Source: Diplonema papillatum
Lineage: Eukaryota > Euglenozoa > Diplonemea > Diplonemida > Diplonemidae
Assembly: GCA_030068145.1 (NCBI GenBank)
Contig: JAPJBO010000253.1
Span: 186,001-250,000 of the forward strand
Length of the DNA stretch: 64,000 bases
Reading direction: 5' to 3'
Both the position numbers and the translations under genes were made by a program. The notes beneath the pieces are model-generated. The model had not been told where the DNA came from. It ran no database searches and saw nothing but the letters and a program-made list of their open reading frames with translations. Position 1 is the stretch's first letter. Each line of letters starts with the position of its first letter. Shown here piece by piece: positions 32,700 to 43,619 of this stretch.

Positions 32700-34350
32700 A
32701 AGGACCCGGCTTACTGGTTTTCACCTTACGCCCTTCGCCTTACCGGCACAAATGTCGGTAGGCAGATCTTGTTAGGAAACCCTATACTACGCTGTGGTGC
32801 CCTCTCAGGTATGGCACAGCCGAGGATTCTGTGGAGAAGGTTCAGGGCTGTTGAGAACCGTTGACCGAAATAAAGTGTTGCGCCCATCCTCCTCCCCCGA
32901 AGAGCCAGCACCACACACCCTTACATTTCCACACTTTCCCCCCGCATGCCGCAAAGATTCTATCGAAGCACCGACGGTTCGTATGCGAAGCCGACCATCA
33001 CAGTGGTGTCATGCCAGGATTTTATGCTGCCCCTGCAGGTGGAGACACGGGTGTGTTGATTCCGCACATGAGTCGTTTTCGGGCTTCTGGTTGAGTGGTT
33101 TCTGCTCACCCCCTTGCATTCGTCTTCAAATCGACGAAATATGTGCGAGCTGCAGAAGAGGAATGTAAATAACGCCACTGCCCCACAATAAAAAAAGGCT
33201 TGGTTGGCTTGGGTACAGATGTGGCGCTAACGCCCCCCCCCCCCGCCCTCCGCGCACCCCAGTTGATAACATTCCAGGAATAGCGCCGTCTTCCGACCAA
33301 CCTTCTTACGAAGACTTGCACGTGGTGGAGTCCAGCCTCAGCCATCGAGTGACAGCACCGCCAATTCATTGTAAGCAAGAACTTCTGCCCTATCAGCTTG
33401 CGTCGGTAGGTAAGCGGGTCCATCCCTACTGGTAGATCCTGATGGCACGGCCATGTACCGTAACAAGACAGCAGGCAATTCTATGCACATGCGTGTACTC
33501 GCTCCCTGGCGGGCAGTATTCTGCCCAAACTCACACCGCTGTTCTGTCTGCAGACACTCAGGATCTGCGCTGAGTGGCCACGTCTTGCGCGTCCGTGACT
33601 TGAAGGACCGAAACACAGCGCAGACGGGGCCCGTGCGGTGTTGAGCACATGTCCATTCCGAGCACATTCTTGCAGTCCCCACCCCCCGATCTATCGGAGA
33701 CTTCACTCACCCTTACGCTCATCCTCGTTCAAGAAGCCTCGTTGTGCCGTTTTCTCTTTGCTATTACTGTGCTTGCTGAGCAGCGTCGCTGCACACACAC
33801 AGCTTCGACGTACACATGTCGGTATCTCTTCCCTCACTACGTGACTGCCATTGCAGCGAGGGTGTTGTTGACCTGCAGGCTGGTACAATCGACCTTCGTG
33901 GTTATCGGCGTTTGTGGAGTATCACCTCCTTCAGCGAAACTGTGATCGGCGTATACATCTTCTCAGCGACAGCGGACCTGTCTGTGTGGGTACCAAACAT
34001 TAGTGCACTCCCGGGGTGAGTGCGTACCGGGCCGAGGTAACGTGCAACCGCAGGTCGACGAAAAGAGAGCATTGCTTTTGTTGATGAAAGTAGATCGTTC
34101 GCCTGCTCGCCAGAGGCGCGGCGGGTTTCGCTTCGGTGGACGAAGCAGGACCATACCCACACCGAGCAATTGTCTTAGTTGGTTGTCTTGGGTTAGAAGC
34201 TTCACAGAGTAGTAGCTTCGGTCTATTGTAGAAGGCACAGCCATTTTCAGCCGTTCCAGCGGCGTTCTTGTTTTTCTCAAGGGAAGCAGCCGGTTGCCGA
34301 CACACGAAAACCAGTGAGCATCCGTGCAGAGTTCATTATTAGACGGGGTA
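32700..34350. other. Intergenic, no gene recognised
   Basis: Contains R5 at 33530-33690 and short open frames. No exon has both splice borders and protein-like sequence. Confidence 0.4.
33530..33690 (+). repeat. Dispersed repeat R5, second copy
   Basis: CTGTCTGCAGACACTCAGGA through GAAGGACCGAAACACAGCG to CATTCCGAGCACATTCTTGC, as at 13660. Confidence 0.7.
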
Positions 34351-34504
34351 AGTAAGGGAGCACAGATTTTTTCCTGAGCGGGCCACCTGCCCACCGACTT
34401 GGCAGAATGAAAAGGTGGGTCCCCAGACCCCCCCCCACCTTGGTATCCGAAAGTATTTCTTGAGTAAAGCTGAGAAAAATTTCCCCCGCCCCAGCATAAA
34501 TATG

Positions 34505-34640
34505 TGGTCGAGTTGACAGTGCGGCGTACCTCTACGGTGAGGGGCACAGGTTCGAATCCCGCCACGGTCCATTTTTTCACCAGTGCAGCGGACCTCTACC
34601 CTGAGGGCACAGGTTCGAATCCTGCCAGGGTCACTTTTTT
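34505..34640 (+). repeat. Duplicated tRNA T-arm/B-box-like motif
   Basis: CACAGGTTCGAATCC occurs twice (near 34547 and 34608), each about 30 bp after a GCGGC/GCGGA...ACCTCTAC segment. GGTTCGAATCC matches the Pol III B box, but no cloverleaf with paired acceptor arms can be drawn, so it is a SINE head or tRNA relic and not a tRNA gene. Confidence 0.4.
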
Positions 34641-35474
34641 CACCAGATTTTCCCGCTACCATTTTGGAGCACTTTCATCGAAATTCTGAAGCCATCGGCG
34701 ACAGTGGTCCGTGACCGGTCCGGAAACGTCAGTTTGAGGGTTGTCCCACTTTTTCGGTCACTAAAACTGACGTTTGAGGGTTGTCCCACTTCTTTGGATC
34801 ACCAATACTGACGTTTGAGGGTTGTCCCACATTTTTGGATCACCAATACTGACGTTTGAGGGTCAGTGTGGGGGCTGGCACCACAGCACCGGTGCTGGCA
34901 CCGGAGAGCACCGGCCGGTGCTCTCCGGTGCTGGGTCTGGTACTTGACTTTAACCACCCCGTAGCAGACCTTTTTCAACGAGTTTTTGCTCGCGAGCAGC
35001 TCCGATGAAGAGAGCCGTGAGAAATGGATCCGGCGACCAAAAAGTATGTGCGCGTTTCTTGGGTTCGTACGAGGTAAAGGGCACCGGGTTACGGCGGATA
35101 TGGAACCCACCAGTTTTGCAATGCTAAATCCCCTGTTTTGTGACATTCTTTCGCTAGCCCGTGTAGCAGACCTTTCTCGTCGACTTTATGCTCACGTTCA
35201 GCTCCGATGAGGAGATTTGTGCAAATTGGACCCAGGGAACCCATAGTATTTGCGTGGTTCGTTGAGGCTTTCCGACGTTCAGGGCACCAGGCATGAAAAC
35301 TACACCGCGGAATGCAAAACTTTGCATCACAGAATCACGCCAAAACGGTCAAAACTACCAGTGCAATAGTGTTGTTTCGTCGGGGTCAAATGTCAAAAAA
35401 CGCACCCTGCGGGAATTGATAATTTCACGTGCACAGGCATTTGAACCAAGAAATCTGAAAAGGAATGGATCACG

Positions 35475-37810
35475 AAAACTGACGTTTGAGGGTTGTCCCA
35501 AACTTTTGGATCACCAATACTGACGTTTGAGGGATGTCCCACTTTTTTGGGTCACCAATACTGACGTTTGAGGGTTGTCCCACTTTTTTGGGTCACCAAT
35601 ACTGACGTTTGAGGGTTGTCCCACTTTTTTTGGGTCACCAATACTGACGGAGTTTCTGCTCTTCGTATTGTCTGACGAGAGCTGCCTAGAAGAAGTTTCT
35701 GCTCTTCGTATTGTCTGACGAGAACTGCCGAGAAGAAAAAGGAGAAGTAAGAACACGTCTTTGTAACTGATAGCACTAGCGCAAGGGAATGTTGAGTGAC
35801 TGCCTTAACCCGGGGAAACGAGCTTGGGCGAGGTCACCGGGGGGTTAGGGAGGGTGGGAAAACTTGAACTTTCTTTGAACCAACCACACCCTGAAGGCTG
35901 TGTGAAGTTCTCTGATCGACTTTTCGTGGTGCATCAACTCCCTCAGTGAAACTGTGAGAGTTTCTGCTCTTCGTATTGTCTGACGAGAACTGCCTAGAAG
36001 AAGTTTCTGCTCTTCGTATTGTCTGACGAGAACTGCCGAGAAGAAAAGGAGAAGTAAGAACACGTCTTTGTAACTGATAGCACTAGCGCAAGGGAATGTT
36101 GAGTGACTGCCTTAACCCGGGGAAACGAGCTTGGGCGAGGTCACCTTCCATCCACCACAACGCCAGTGAGAAACTGCCTCACCGCAAGTACAATTGAATC
36201 GAGCGCATCAGCGCCAATCATGGTCAGCGGTACGCGTGACGGCAAGTCCGCAGGGTTGCCCTCACTCCTGACCCATCGTACAGAAACAGCGCAATTCAAG
36301 GAACGCACGCGTTCCAGTCCTTTAACTACCGCCTCGTTCAAGACGGCACTTTTCAAACAGGACCCCTTACGGGCCACTCCTTTCACAGTGGTATTATCAA
36401 CCACAATGTCCACTCTCCCACCTCTAATCGAGGGCGGCAGAGCCAAGACAACTAACTTGAAGGCAATAGCCTCTAACTCGTTTATGTGCAACGAGCTCTC
36501 CGCAGGGTTCCAAGACCCACCCAACACGGTCACTTCCACTGTGCGCGAGTCAACAAGGACACCCCCCCAGCCTTTCTTACTCGCGTCCACGAAGGCCGTG
36601 ATACGTGGGGACTGTTCGAGAGTGGGAACGGCCCTCGGCTTCAGCACCGAGTCAATCCACTCTTGGAGCGACAAACGAACACACGGAGAAACTTCAACTC
36701 TATCAGAGGGCAGCCGAGCCCCTCGGTTCAACGAGTTGGTTATGCGTCGAAAGAACTTCAACGCAAACCAAAACGAGCCCGGAAAAATTCCGGCGACCGC
36801 AGAGGCATGCAATAAACGGCCGCCGAGAGTCTCGAGCTCGCACGCCAGCACGGTGGCCTCGATTAGAGGTGGGAGAGTGGACCTTGTGGTTGATAATACC
36901 ACTGTGAAAGGAGTGGCCCGTAAGGGGTCCTGTTTGAAAAGTGCCGTCTTGAACGAGGCGGTAGTTAAAGGACTGGAACGCGTGCGTTCCTTGAATTGCG
37001 CTGTTTCTGTACGATGGGTCAGGAGTGAGGGCAACCCTGCGGACTTGCCGTCACGCGTACCGCTGACCATGATTGGCGCTGATGCGCTCGATTCAATTGT
37101 ACTTGCGGTGAGGCAGTTTCTCACTGGCGTTGTGGTGGATGGAAGGTGACCTCGCCCAAGCTCGTTTCCCCGGGTTAAGGCAGTCACTCAACATTCCCTT
37201 GCGCTAGTGCTATCAGTTACAAAGACGTGTTCTTACTTCTCCTTTTCTTCTCGGCAGTTCTCGTCAGACAATACGAAGAGCAGAAACTTCTTCTAGGCAG
37301 TTCTCGTCAGACAATACGAAGAGCAGAAACTCTCACAGTTTCACTGAGGGAGTCGATGCACCACGAAAAGTCGATCAGAGAACTTCACACAGCCTTCAGG
37401 GTGTGGTTGGTTCAAAGAAAGTTCAAGTTTTCCCACCCTCCCAAACCCCCCGGTGACCTCGCCCAAGCTCGTTTCCCCGGGTTAAGGCAGTCACTCCCTT
37501 GCGCTAGTGCTATCAGTTACAAAGACGTGTTCTTACTTCTCCTTTTTCTTCTCGGCAGTTCTCGTCAGACAATACGAAGAGCAGAAACTTCTTCTAGGCA
37601 GTTCTCGTCAGACAATACGAAGAGCAGAAACTCCGTCAGTATTGGTGACCCAAAAAAAGTGGGACAACCCTCAAACGTCAGTATTGGTGACCCAAAAAAG
37701 TGGGACAACCCTCAAACGTCAGTATTGGTGACCCAAAAAAGTGGGACAACCCTCAAACGTCAGTATTGGTGATCGAAAAAAGTGGGACAACCCTCAAACG
37801 TCAGTATTGG
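35475..37810. repeat. Long palindrome, about 0.95-kb arms and a 0.42-kb spacer
   Basis: The left arm (about 35475-36434) is the reverse complement of the right arm (about 36856-37810), almost without change apart from one small indel region. Each arm also contains an internal direct repeat of about 190-200 bp (35645-35845 and 35957-36144 on the left). The arms enclose unique sequence at 36435-36855. Confidence 0.9.
36141..37187 (-). mobile_element. Retroelement RNase H-like fossil (DIRS or LTR-kin type)
   Basis: The minus strand across the palindrome reads an RNase H-like region with marks such as AFVDASKKGWGGVLVD, HINELEAIA, VVDNTTVKG and SEGNPADLPSR, the style of DIRS-like and other LTR-related retroelements. 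No reverse transcriptase, integrase or recombinase, and no terminal repeats of its own, are visible. It is a captured fragment, broken as an element, and young judging by the near identity of the palindrome arms. Confidence 0.6.
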
Positions 37811-39350
37811 TGACCCAAAAAAGTGGGACAACCCTCAAACGTCAGTATTGGTGATCGAAAAAAGTGGGACAACCCTCAAACGTCAGTATTGGTGATCCAA
37901 AAAAGTGGGACAACCCTCAAACGTCAGTATTGGTGATCCAAAAAAGTGGGACAACCCTCAAACGTCAGTATTGGTGACCCAAAAAAGTGGGACAACCCTC
38001 AAACGTCAGTATTGGTGATCGAAAAAAGTGGGACAACCCTCAAACGTCAGTATTGGTGACCAAAAAAGTGGGACAACCCTCAAACGTCAGTATTGGTGAT
38101 CGAAAAAAGTGGGACAACCCTCAAACGTCAGTATTGGTGACCCAAAAAAGTGGGACAACCCTCAAACGTCAGTATTGGTGATCGAAAAAAGTGGGACAAC
38201 CCTCAAACGTCAGTATTGGTGACCCAAAAAAGTGGGACAACCCTCAAACGTCAGTATTGGTGATCCAAAAAAGTGGGACAACCCTCAAACGTCAGTATTG
38301 GTCATCGAAAAAAGTGGGACAACCCTCAAACGTCAGTATTGGTGATCCAAAAAAGTGGGACAACCCTCAAACGTCAGTATTGGTGATCCAAAAAAGTGGG
38401 ACAACCCTCAAACGTCAGTATTGGTGATCCAAAAAAGTGGGACAACCCTCAAACGTCAGTATTGGTGATCCAAAAAAGTGGGACAACCCTCAAACGTCAG
38501 TATTGGTCATCCAAAAAAGTGGGACAACCCTCAAACGTCAGTATTGGTGATCCAAAAAAGTGGGACAACCCTCAAACGTCAGTATTGGTGATCCAAAAAA
38601 GTGGGACAACCCTCAAACGTCAGTATTGGTGATCCAAAAAAGTGGGACAACCCTCAAACGTCAGTATTGGTGATCCAAAAAAGTGGGACAACCCTCAAAC
38701 GTCAGTATTGGTGATCGAAAAAAGTGGGACAACCCTCAAACGTCAGTATTGGTGATCCAAAAAAGTGGGACAACCCTCAAACGTCAGTATTGGTGATCGA
38801 AAAAAGTGGGACAACCCTCAAACGTCAGTATTGGTGATCCAAAAAAGTGGGACAACCCTCAAACGTCAGTATTGGTCATCGAAAAAAGTGGGACAACCCT
38901 CAAACGTCAGTATTGGTGATCCAAAAAAGTGGGACAACCCTCAAACGTCAGTATTGGTGATCCAAAAAAGTGGGACAACCCTCAAACGTCAGTATTGGTG
39001 ATCCAAAAAAGTGGGACAACCCTCAAACGTCAGTATTGGTCATCCAAAAAAGTGGGACAACCCTCAAACGTCAGTATTGGTGATCCAAAAAAGTGGGACA
39101 ACCCTCAAACGTCAGTATTGGTGATCCAAAAAAGTGGGACAACCCTCAAACGTCAGTATTGGTGATCCAAAAAAGTGGGACAACCCTCAAACGTCAGTAT
39201 TGGTGATCCAAAAAAGTGGGACAACCCTCAAACGTCAGTATTGGTCATCGAAAAAAGTGGGACAACCCTCAAACGTCAGTATTGGTGATCCAAAAAAGTG
39301 GGACAACCCTGAAACGTCAGTTTTGGTGATCCAAAAAGGTGGGACAACCC
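37630..39350. repeat. 41-bp minisatellite, about 42 copies
   Basis: Units of GTCAGTATTGGTGATCCAAA, AAAGTGGGACAACCCTCAAAC, varying mainly at GATCC/GATCG/GACCC. The same unit in opposite orientation makes up the left side of the foldback element. Confidence 0.97.
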
Positions 39351-39623
39351 CAGTTTTTGTTGTCTGAAAAGTGGTCTAGCTGTAGATTTCTAAGTGAGGA
39401 ACACCAACAGGATTGTTGAAATGGGGTTGAAAAGTTTATTGGAAAACCCGTACCGTTTGGGCGGGGGGCGTAGCCCCCCGCACCCCCCTGTTTTTCATGT
39501 TTTTTGGCGGGATATCTGAAAATTTTCTGAAAAACTCGCGGAGAACACCAATCCGGAGTGATTCCAGAATTCTGGAAACCCGGACCCTCCTGGGGGGAAA
39601 AGGTGGGTCCCCCACCCCCCCCC

Positions 39624-39630
39624 TATAAAT
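39624..39630 (+). promoter_or_regulatory. TATA-like box upstream of the kelch gene, inside the foldback end
   Basis: CTATAAATGG lies about 95 bp before the start codon at 39725 and within the right terminal region of the foldback element. Position suits a core promoter; function is inferred. Confidence 0.4.
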
Positions 39631-39724
39631 GGTGGGCTGATGGCCCGCTCAGGAAAAAATCTGTGCTCCCTAACCTGCAATAGGAGTGAAGAGGGGGGGG
39701 GGTCATTGCGCCGGGTGTGGCGAA

Positions 39725-42700
39725 ATGGAAGGCCACTCGTTCGTCTGCTTGCCAGATGCGACGGTGGCTTGCTTCGGCGGGCGGAGTGGGGCGAAGTACA
39801 CGAACGACCTGTGGCTTGTGCAGGTGTCGGGAACGACGCAGACGGCTGTGTGGGAGCTGACGGCTAAGTCGGCGCAGGTGCCAACTCCAAGGGCGTACCA
39901 CACCGCCACCCTGTGGCGAGACGCGTACATGGTGGTCATAGGAGGCGTCGGCCAGAACCGACCGCAGCCCGTGACCCGCGAATCGACGTTCCACGTCTGG
40001 GACCGGCAGGCGGGCTGGCACCAGCAGAGCGCGGGCGGCGAAGCGCCCGTGTCGCGCTGCAACCACTCCGCGTCCCTCGCCCCGAACGGAAACGGGATCT
40101 TCCTCTACGGGGGCTACCCCATCGGGCAGGCCACCGACGAGCTGCTGAGCGTCGTTCCCGGCACCACGCAGCCGAAGCACCGCACTTTTTTCGACGTGTA
40201 CGAGCTCTGCCTCGCGTCCGAGGTGCCGCTCTGGCGCCGCATAGAGGCCGTGAACCCCCCGCCCATGATCTGGGGGCATGGATGCACCCTCTACGCGGGG
40301 AACCTGCTCGTTTTCGGCGGGGTCGATGTCGTCGACTCGTCGGAATCGAAGCACCTTTGCGTCTGGAACACCGCCCACCGCCACTGGCAGTGGGTTGATT
40401 TTGGCGACGCACCGGAGCCCAGGGCGTTGCACACGGCGTGCGAAAACCCGTTCCAGCCTGCGCAGGTTGTTTTCCACGGCGGCTTCGGGAGTGGGAACGC
40501 AGTGAAGTTCAACGACACGTGGGTGTTCTCTGCGGCCGACGGCCACTGGGCCACGGTGAACACGCACCTCTCCGTCCACAAGCCGCCTCCCCGCTCCGGA
40601 CACGCCGCCGTCGTGATCCCGCTGGCGACGTCAAGCGTGGTTGAATCCCTGCTGCTCGTGCACGGCGGCACCGACCCGACAGGCACCGCGCTCTCGGACC
40701 TGCACCTCCTCAACATGGCCACCGGGGAATGGTTCCCCATCGCATCGACACCCGGCAGCGTGGAAGCCGACCGACCGACGTACAAAGCGCTGCTTTACTC
40801 GGCGAGATCCCACGCGGGCGACCCCCCGCAATACGACGGCATCCCGGCTGCCGCCTCGGACGTCGGAGGGGCGGGCGCATCGGTGTCGCACGTGTCCGCG
40901 TCGCACCACAACTCGGCGAGCGAGCGAATGAGCGCCGGCCCAATGAGCTCGAAGGGACCCCTGCAGCAGTTCGGCTCCGCACAAATCGCGGCCCAAAAGC
41001 AGCCCAGCGCTGCCGGCACGCCGGAGCACCTGCCGGAGATGACGGCCGCCGGGTGGGACACATCCTCGAAGCAGATCGTGTCCCCCGCGTCCGCGTCCGC
41101 GTCCGCGTCCACAGGCATCGGCTCCCTGGGCAGGAACCCGACCCGAGCCGACGACTCCCACGCGCACCCCCTGGCCCTGGGCAGACCAGATGCGCACACC
41201 CCCCGCGGAAGCCCCGACACCTTGCAGTTGGACGGCATGCGGCCTGGCGACACTGTCGGCTACTTCCCGCCCAACGCGCCCATCGGAGCCTGGGCGGTCG
41301 ACCGGAAAGCCCCGAAACACACGGTCAGCCCGCTGCGGCATAGCTCGCCGACTCGAGGGGATCTGGGCGATGGGTACGGAGAAACGCCCGTGCTCCCGAG
41401 AGAGACGACTGCGAACATACCGCGGGGCATCGGTGGTACGCACCAGGCGTTCCAAGGGTCGGAGAGCATCACGACTGCCTGCGTTGCTCTGCCGAAGAGG
41501 TTCGACGTGCGGATCGTGACGGAGGTGATCTCGGGGTTCATGTCCCTGCCGACGGAGTTCCTCGAAATCGGCGTCGACCCGAGCCCCGACGCGGCCGCCG
41601 CGCAGCCGTCTGCCGTCATGGTCAACGAGCAGGAGCTCCTCGCCCGGCACACCCACCTGTGCATCCGCATCGCCGGACCGCCGGACTGCAACGAAATCCT
41701 CGAAGAACTCCTCCGGCGGCTGGTGACACCCGGTGACCCTCTGCGCGACGCCTTGGGCCCCCCCGCTTCCGTCCGGAAGAAGTTCGACCCGAGAACCCCC
41801 ACGGACCTCCTCAACGGGCCGCTCCCGGCCCAGCAGTCGCCGTACGCCAAGCGCATCGACGAAATCGTCCCGTTTTCGGACGACCGGCGATGGGTCCTCG
41901 AGTACCACCAAGCCGGCGCAGACGGGGCCGCCGGCCGCCCCGACTGGAACTCCAACCGAAACGCGACGCAGGGCGTCCAAACGGTCCCGGCCGACGAAGA
42001 CCCCGACGAGGACCACGCCGCGCGCGCCCGCATGGTCGAAAAAATAGTATGCCTTAACCCACATACAGCACTCGCGCACAGTGCGCACTCAAAAATGGAT
42101 CGTGGCCGAAACTACCAATGACCAGCAACGAAGTTACCCACCGATTCTCTCACCTCGTGTAACCACCACTCTTACGAACACTCAGAGCACAAATAATATC
42201 GTCCCATATTGACGAAGGTCACCCGGAGACTTTCAACCTCCGGAGTTTCAAGCGAACTTTCACTCCAAAATATGTCGGGTTTGCGGGTTTGCGGGATGTC
42301 ATGCATGCTCTTGACAGACGCTAACGTCCGGCATGTGGCACAGTCGTTTGGGTGGTGCTGTCATCGGACACTCCCTGTTGTTGTTCTGAGAGTGGGCGTT
42401 CACTTTGAACTCCGGGGTTTTAGAGTCTACAGCAATGGCAATCACCCACCTCCATACACCCGTTGTCCCAGAAGGTGGTGGTTGCACGAGAGAACAGCGT
42501 CGGTGTGCACCATTCGAGGTTGCGCAATTGGTGTCAGCCGAAGCGTAGTACAGCTTCAATGCGCACCCGTGTGCGCATTGAGTTGAGTGAACAGAGACTG
42601 TTTCCTTCCGCGTGAAGGCACACGGAAGAGGGCCTCCGCTGGGGTGCTGAACCCAGCGGATGAAAGGGCTCCTTTTCCGCGGCAGGATTTATCTAGCAAG

Positions 42701-43580
42701 GTGGCCGGTGTTTCTCTCTGGCCCCGACGCACGCCAGCGGCAGGCTTTGGCGGGGTAGCTCTTCCCCAGAGAAGGTAAACAAAAGCGTACATTAACCACA
42801 TGCATGAGCACACATTGCACTTATTTTGCTAAGCATGGCGTGCTGTAAAGTGCAGGTGCCGCAAGCACTAATGTTGCCGAGCATTGTAGCGTAGCCGTGA
42901 CTTGAAGGTGAGATGGGAGGTGTCGGCTCACTCTGCGAAGGACCACACCACCCCCCTCAAAACAACAGGACAAGGACCTGATCCTGCAGCAGAAGCTGGA
43001 GATCGACAGCTTGAAAAAGAGGGTCGACGAGGCGGAGAAGAAGAATTCCTCCATCGCGGGGTACCTCTGCCTGCCCGACGACAAAGCACTGGCGGCGGGG
43101 AACATGCCGCAGCTCTCGGCGTCGACGCCCAGAGGGCCGAAGATCCAGCTCACCAAATCAACCCTCGTCGACCTGCTGCCCATGGACAACCTCCGGAAAC
43201 ATCAGCCGCAGCCCCTCACGAAGCTTACTCCGGCGGCATCCGCGCACGTGACACGGTCCACTGCCGCCGCAGTCAAAGAACGCCGCTCACACCACATCGG
43301 GACAGACGTGACCCTCTCGCAACCTATGCTACTCGCCACAGCGCGCACGGACCCAACGTACCCGGCACCGAACCACCCGTCTCCCAACCATCCACACACC
43401 GGCAACGCCCCCAGGAGCGTCCTGGTCGGCTCGCAAGCGGACTTCCCCCACCGCCAGCCGCGGCAGAAGCTGCCGCCGTCCATGGCCCGCGCCACCGGCA
43501 AAGCCCCGTCGCTGAACTCGATCATCAACGGGACCGCGTCCATGCTCTCCATCACCCACCTGGGGGAAACCAGGGGTTGA
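39725..43580 (+). CDS. Kelch-repeat protein with C-terminal coiled coil
   Basis: Two exons, 39725-42046 and 42969-43580 (donor GTATGC, acceptor AACAACAG, phase 0), about 977 residues. The first roughly 340 residues form about six kelch blades: GHSFVCLPDATVACFGGRSG, PRAYHTATLWRDAYMVVIGG, NGIFLYGG, GHGCTLYAGNLLVFGGVD, VVFHGGFGSG-NDTWVF and SGHAAVV-LLLVHGG, each with the GG pair and a downstream W/Y. A beta-propeller scaffolding or substrate-adaptor role is usual for this fold. Residues 340-590 are Ser/Pro-rich and probably disordered. A folded-looking stretch (RFDVRIVTEVISGFMSLPTE) follows, then exon 2 starts with a coiled coil (LQQKLEIDSLKKRVDEAEKK) and ends in a basic, Pro-rich tail. The first ATG in frame is used; the GTG at 39686 is not. 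No BTB or F-box is seen. The intron carries repeat P copy c. Confidence 0.85.
42130..42275 (+). repeat. Dispersed hairpin/TATA-like repeat P, copy c, in the kelch intron
   Basis: Very similar to copy a: CACCTCGTGTAACCACCACT, CACTCAGAGCAC, GGTCACCCGGAGACTTTC and CAAGCGAACTTTCACTCC. Confidence 0.65.
42588..42775 (+). other. Hairpin-rich segment in the kelch intron
   Basis: Two neighbouring stems can be drawn: CTTCCGCGTG/CACACGGAAG (imperfect) and CGCTGGG/CCCAGCG with an 8-nt loop. It may be an intronic structured RNA. No known RNA family signature is recognised. Confidence 0.25.
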
Positions 43581-43619
43581 AGGAAACGCGCAACCTCCGC
43601 GATCCCACGCGCAGATAGG

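Larger units (their letters stand above)
34354..39672. mobile_element. Foldback-like composite element, 5.3 kb
   Basis: Bounded by inverted ends: AGGGAGCACAGATTTTTTCC then TGAGCGGGCCA on the left, and the mirror image (TGGCCCGCTCAGGAAAAAAT then CTGTGCTCCCT) on the right. Both are followed inward by C- or G-rich sequence around GGTGGGTCCCC. Inside are 41-bp tandem units in one orientation on the left (34725-34865, 35475-35640) and the opposite on the right (37630-39350), around a long palindrome. Inverted ends made of short tandem repeats are the hallmark of foldback-type elements. No transposase is seen. The right end lies immediately before the kelch gene. Confidence 0.65.

Noticed and set aside
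34505-34640. Functional tRNA genes
   Set aside because: T-arm-like motifs only; acceptor and anticodon stems cannot be paired.
36103-37149. 348-codon plus-strand frame across the palindrome
   Set aside because: It exists because the arms mirror the minus-strand frame; only the minus strand reads RNase H-like motifs in the unique centre.
37630-39350. 41-bp repeats as a CRISPR array or repeat protein
   Set aside because: No spacers. Every reading frame repeats because 41 is not a multiple of 3, so the open frames are artefacts.
40631-42088. 485-codon minus-strand frame opposite the kelch exon
   Set aside because: GC-rich antisense shadow; the plus strand carries clear kelch motifs and splice sites.
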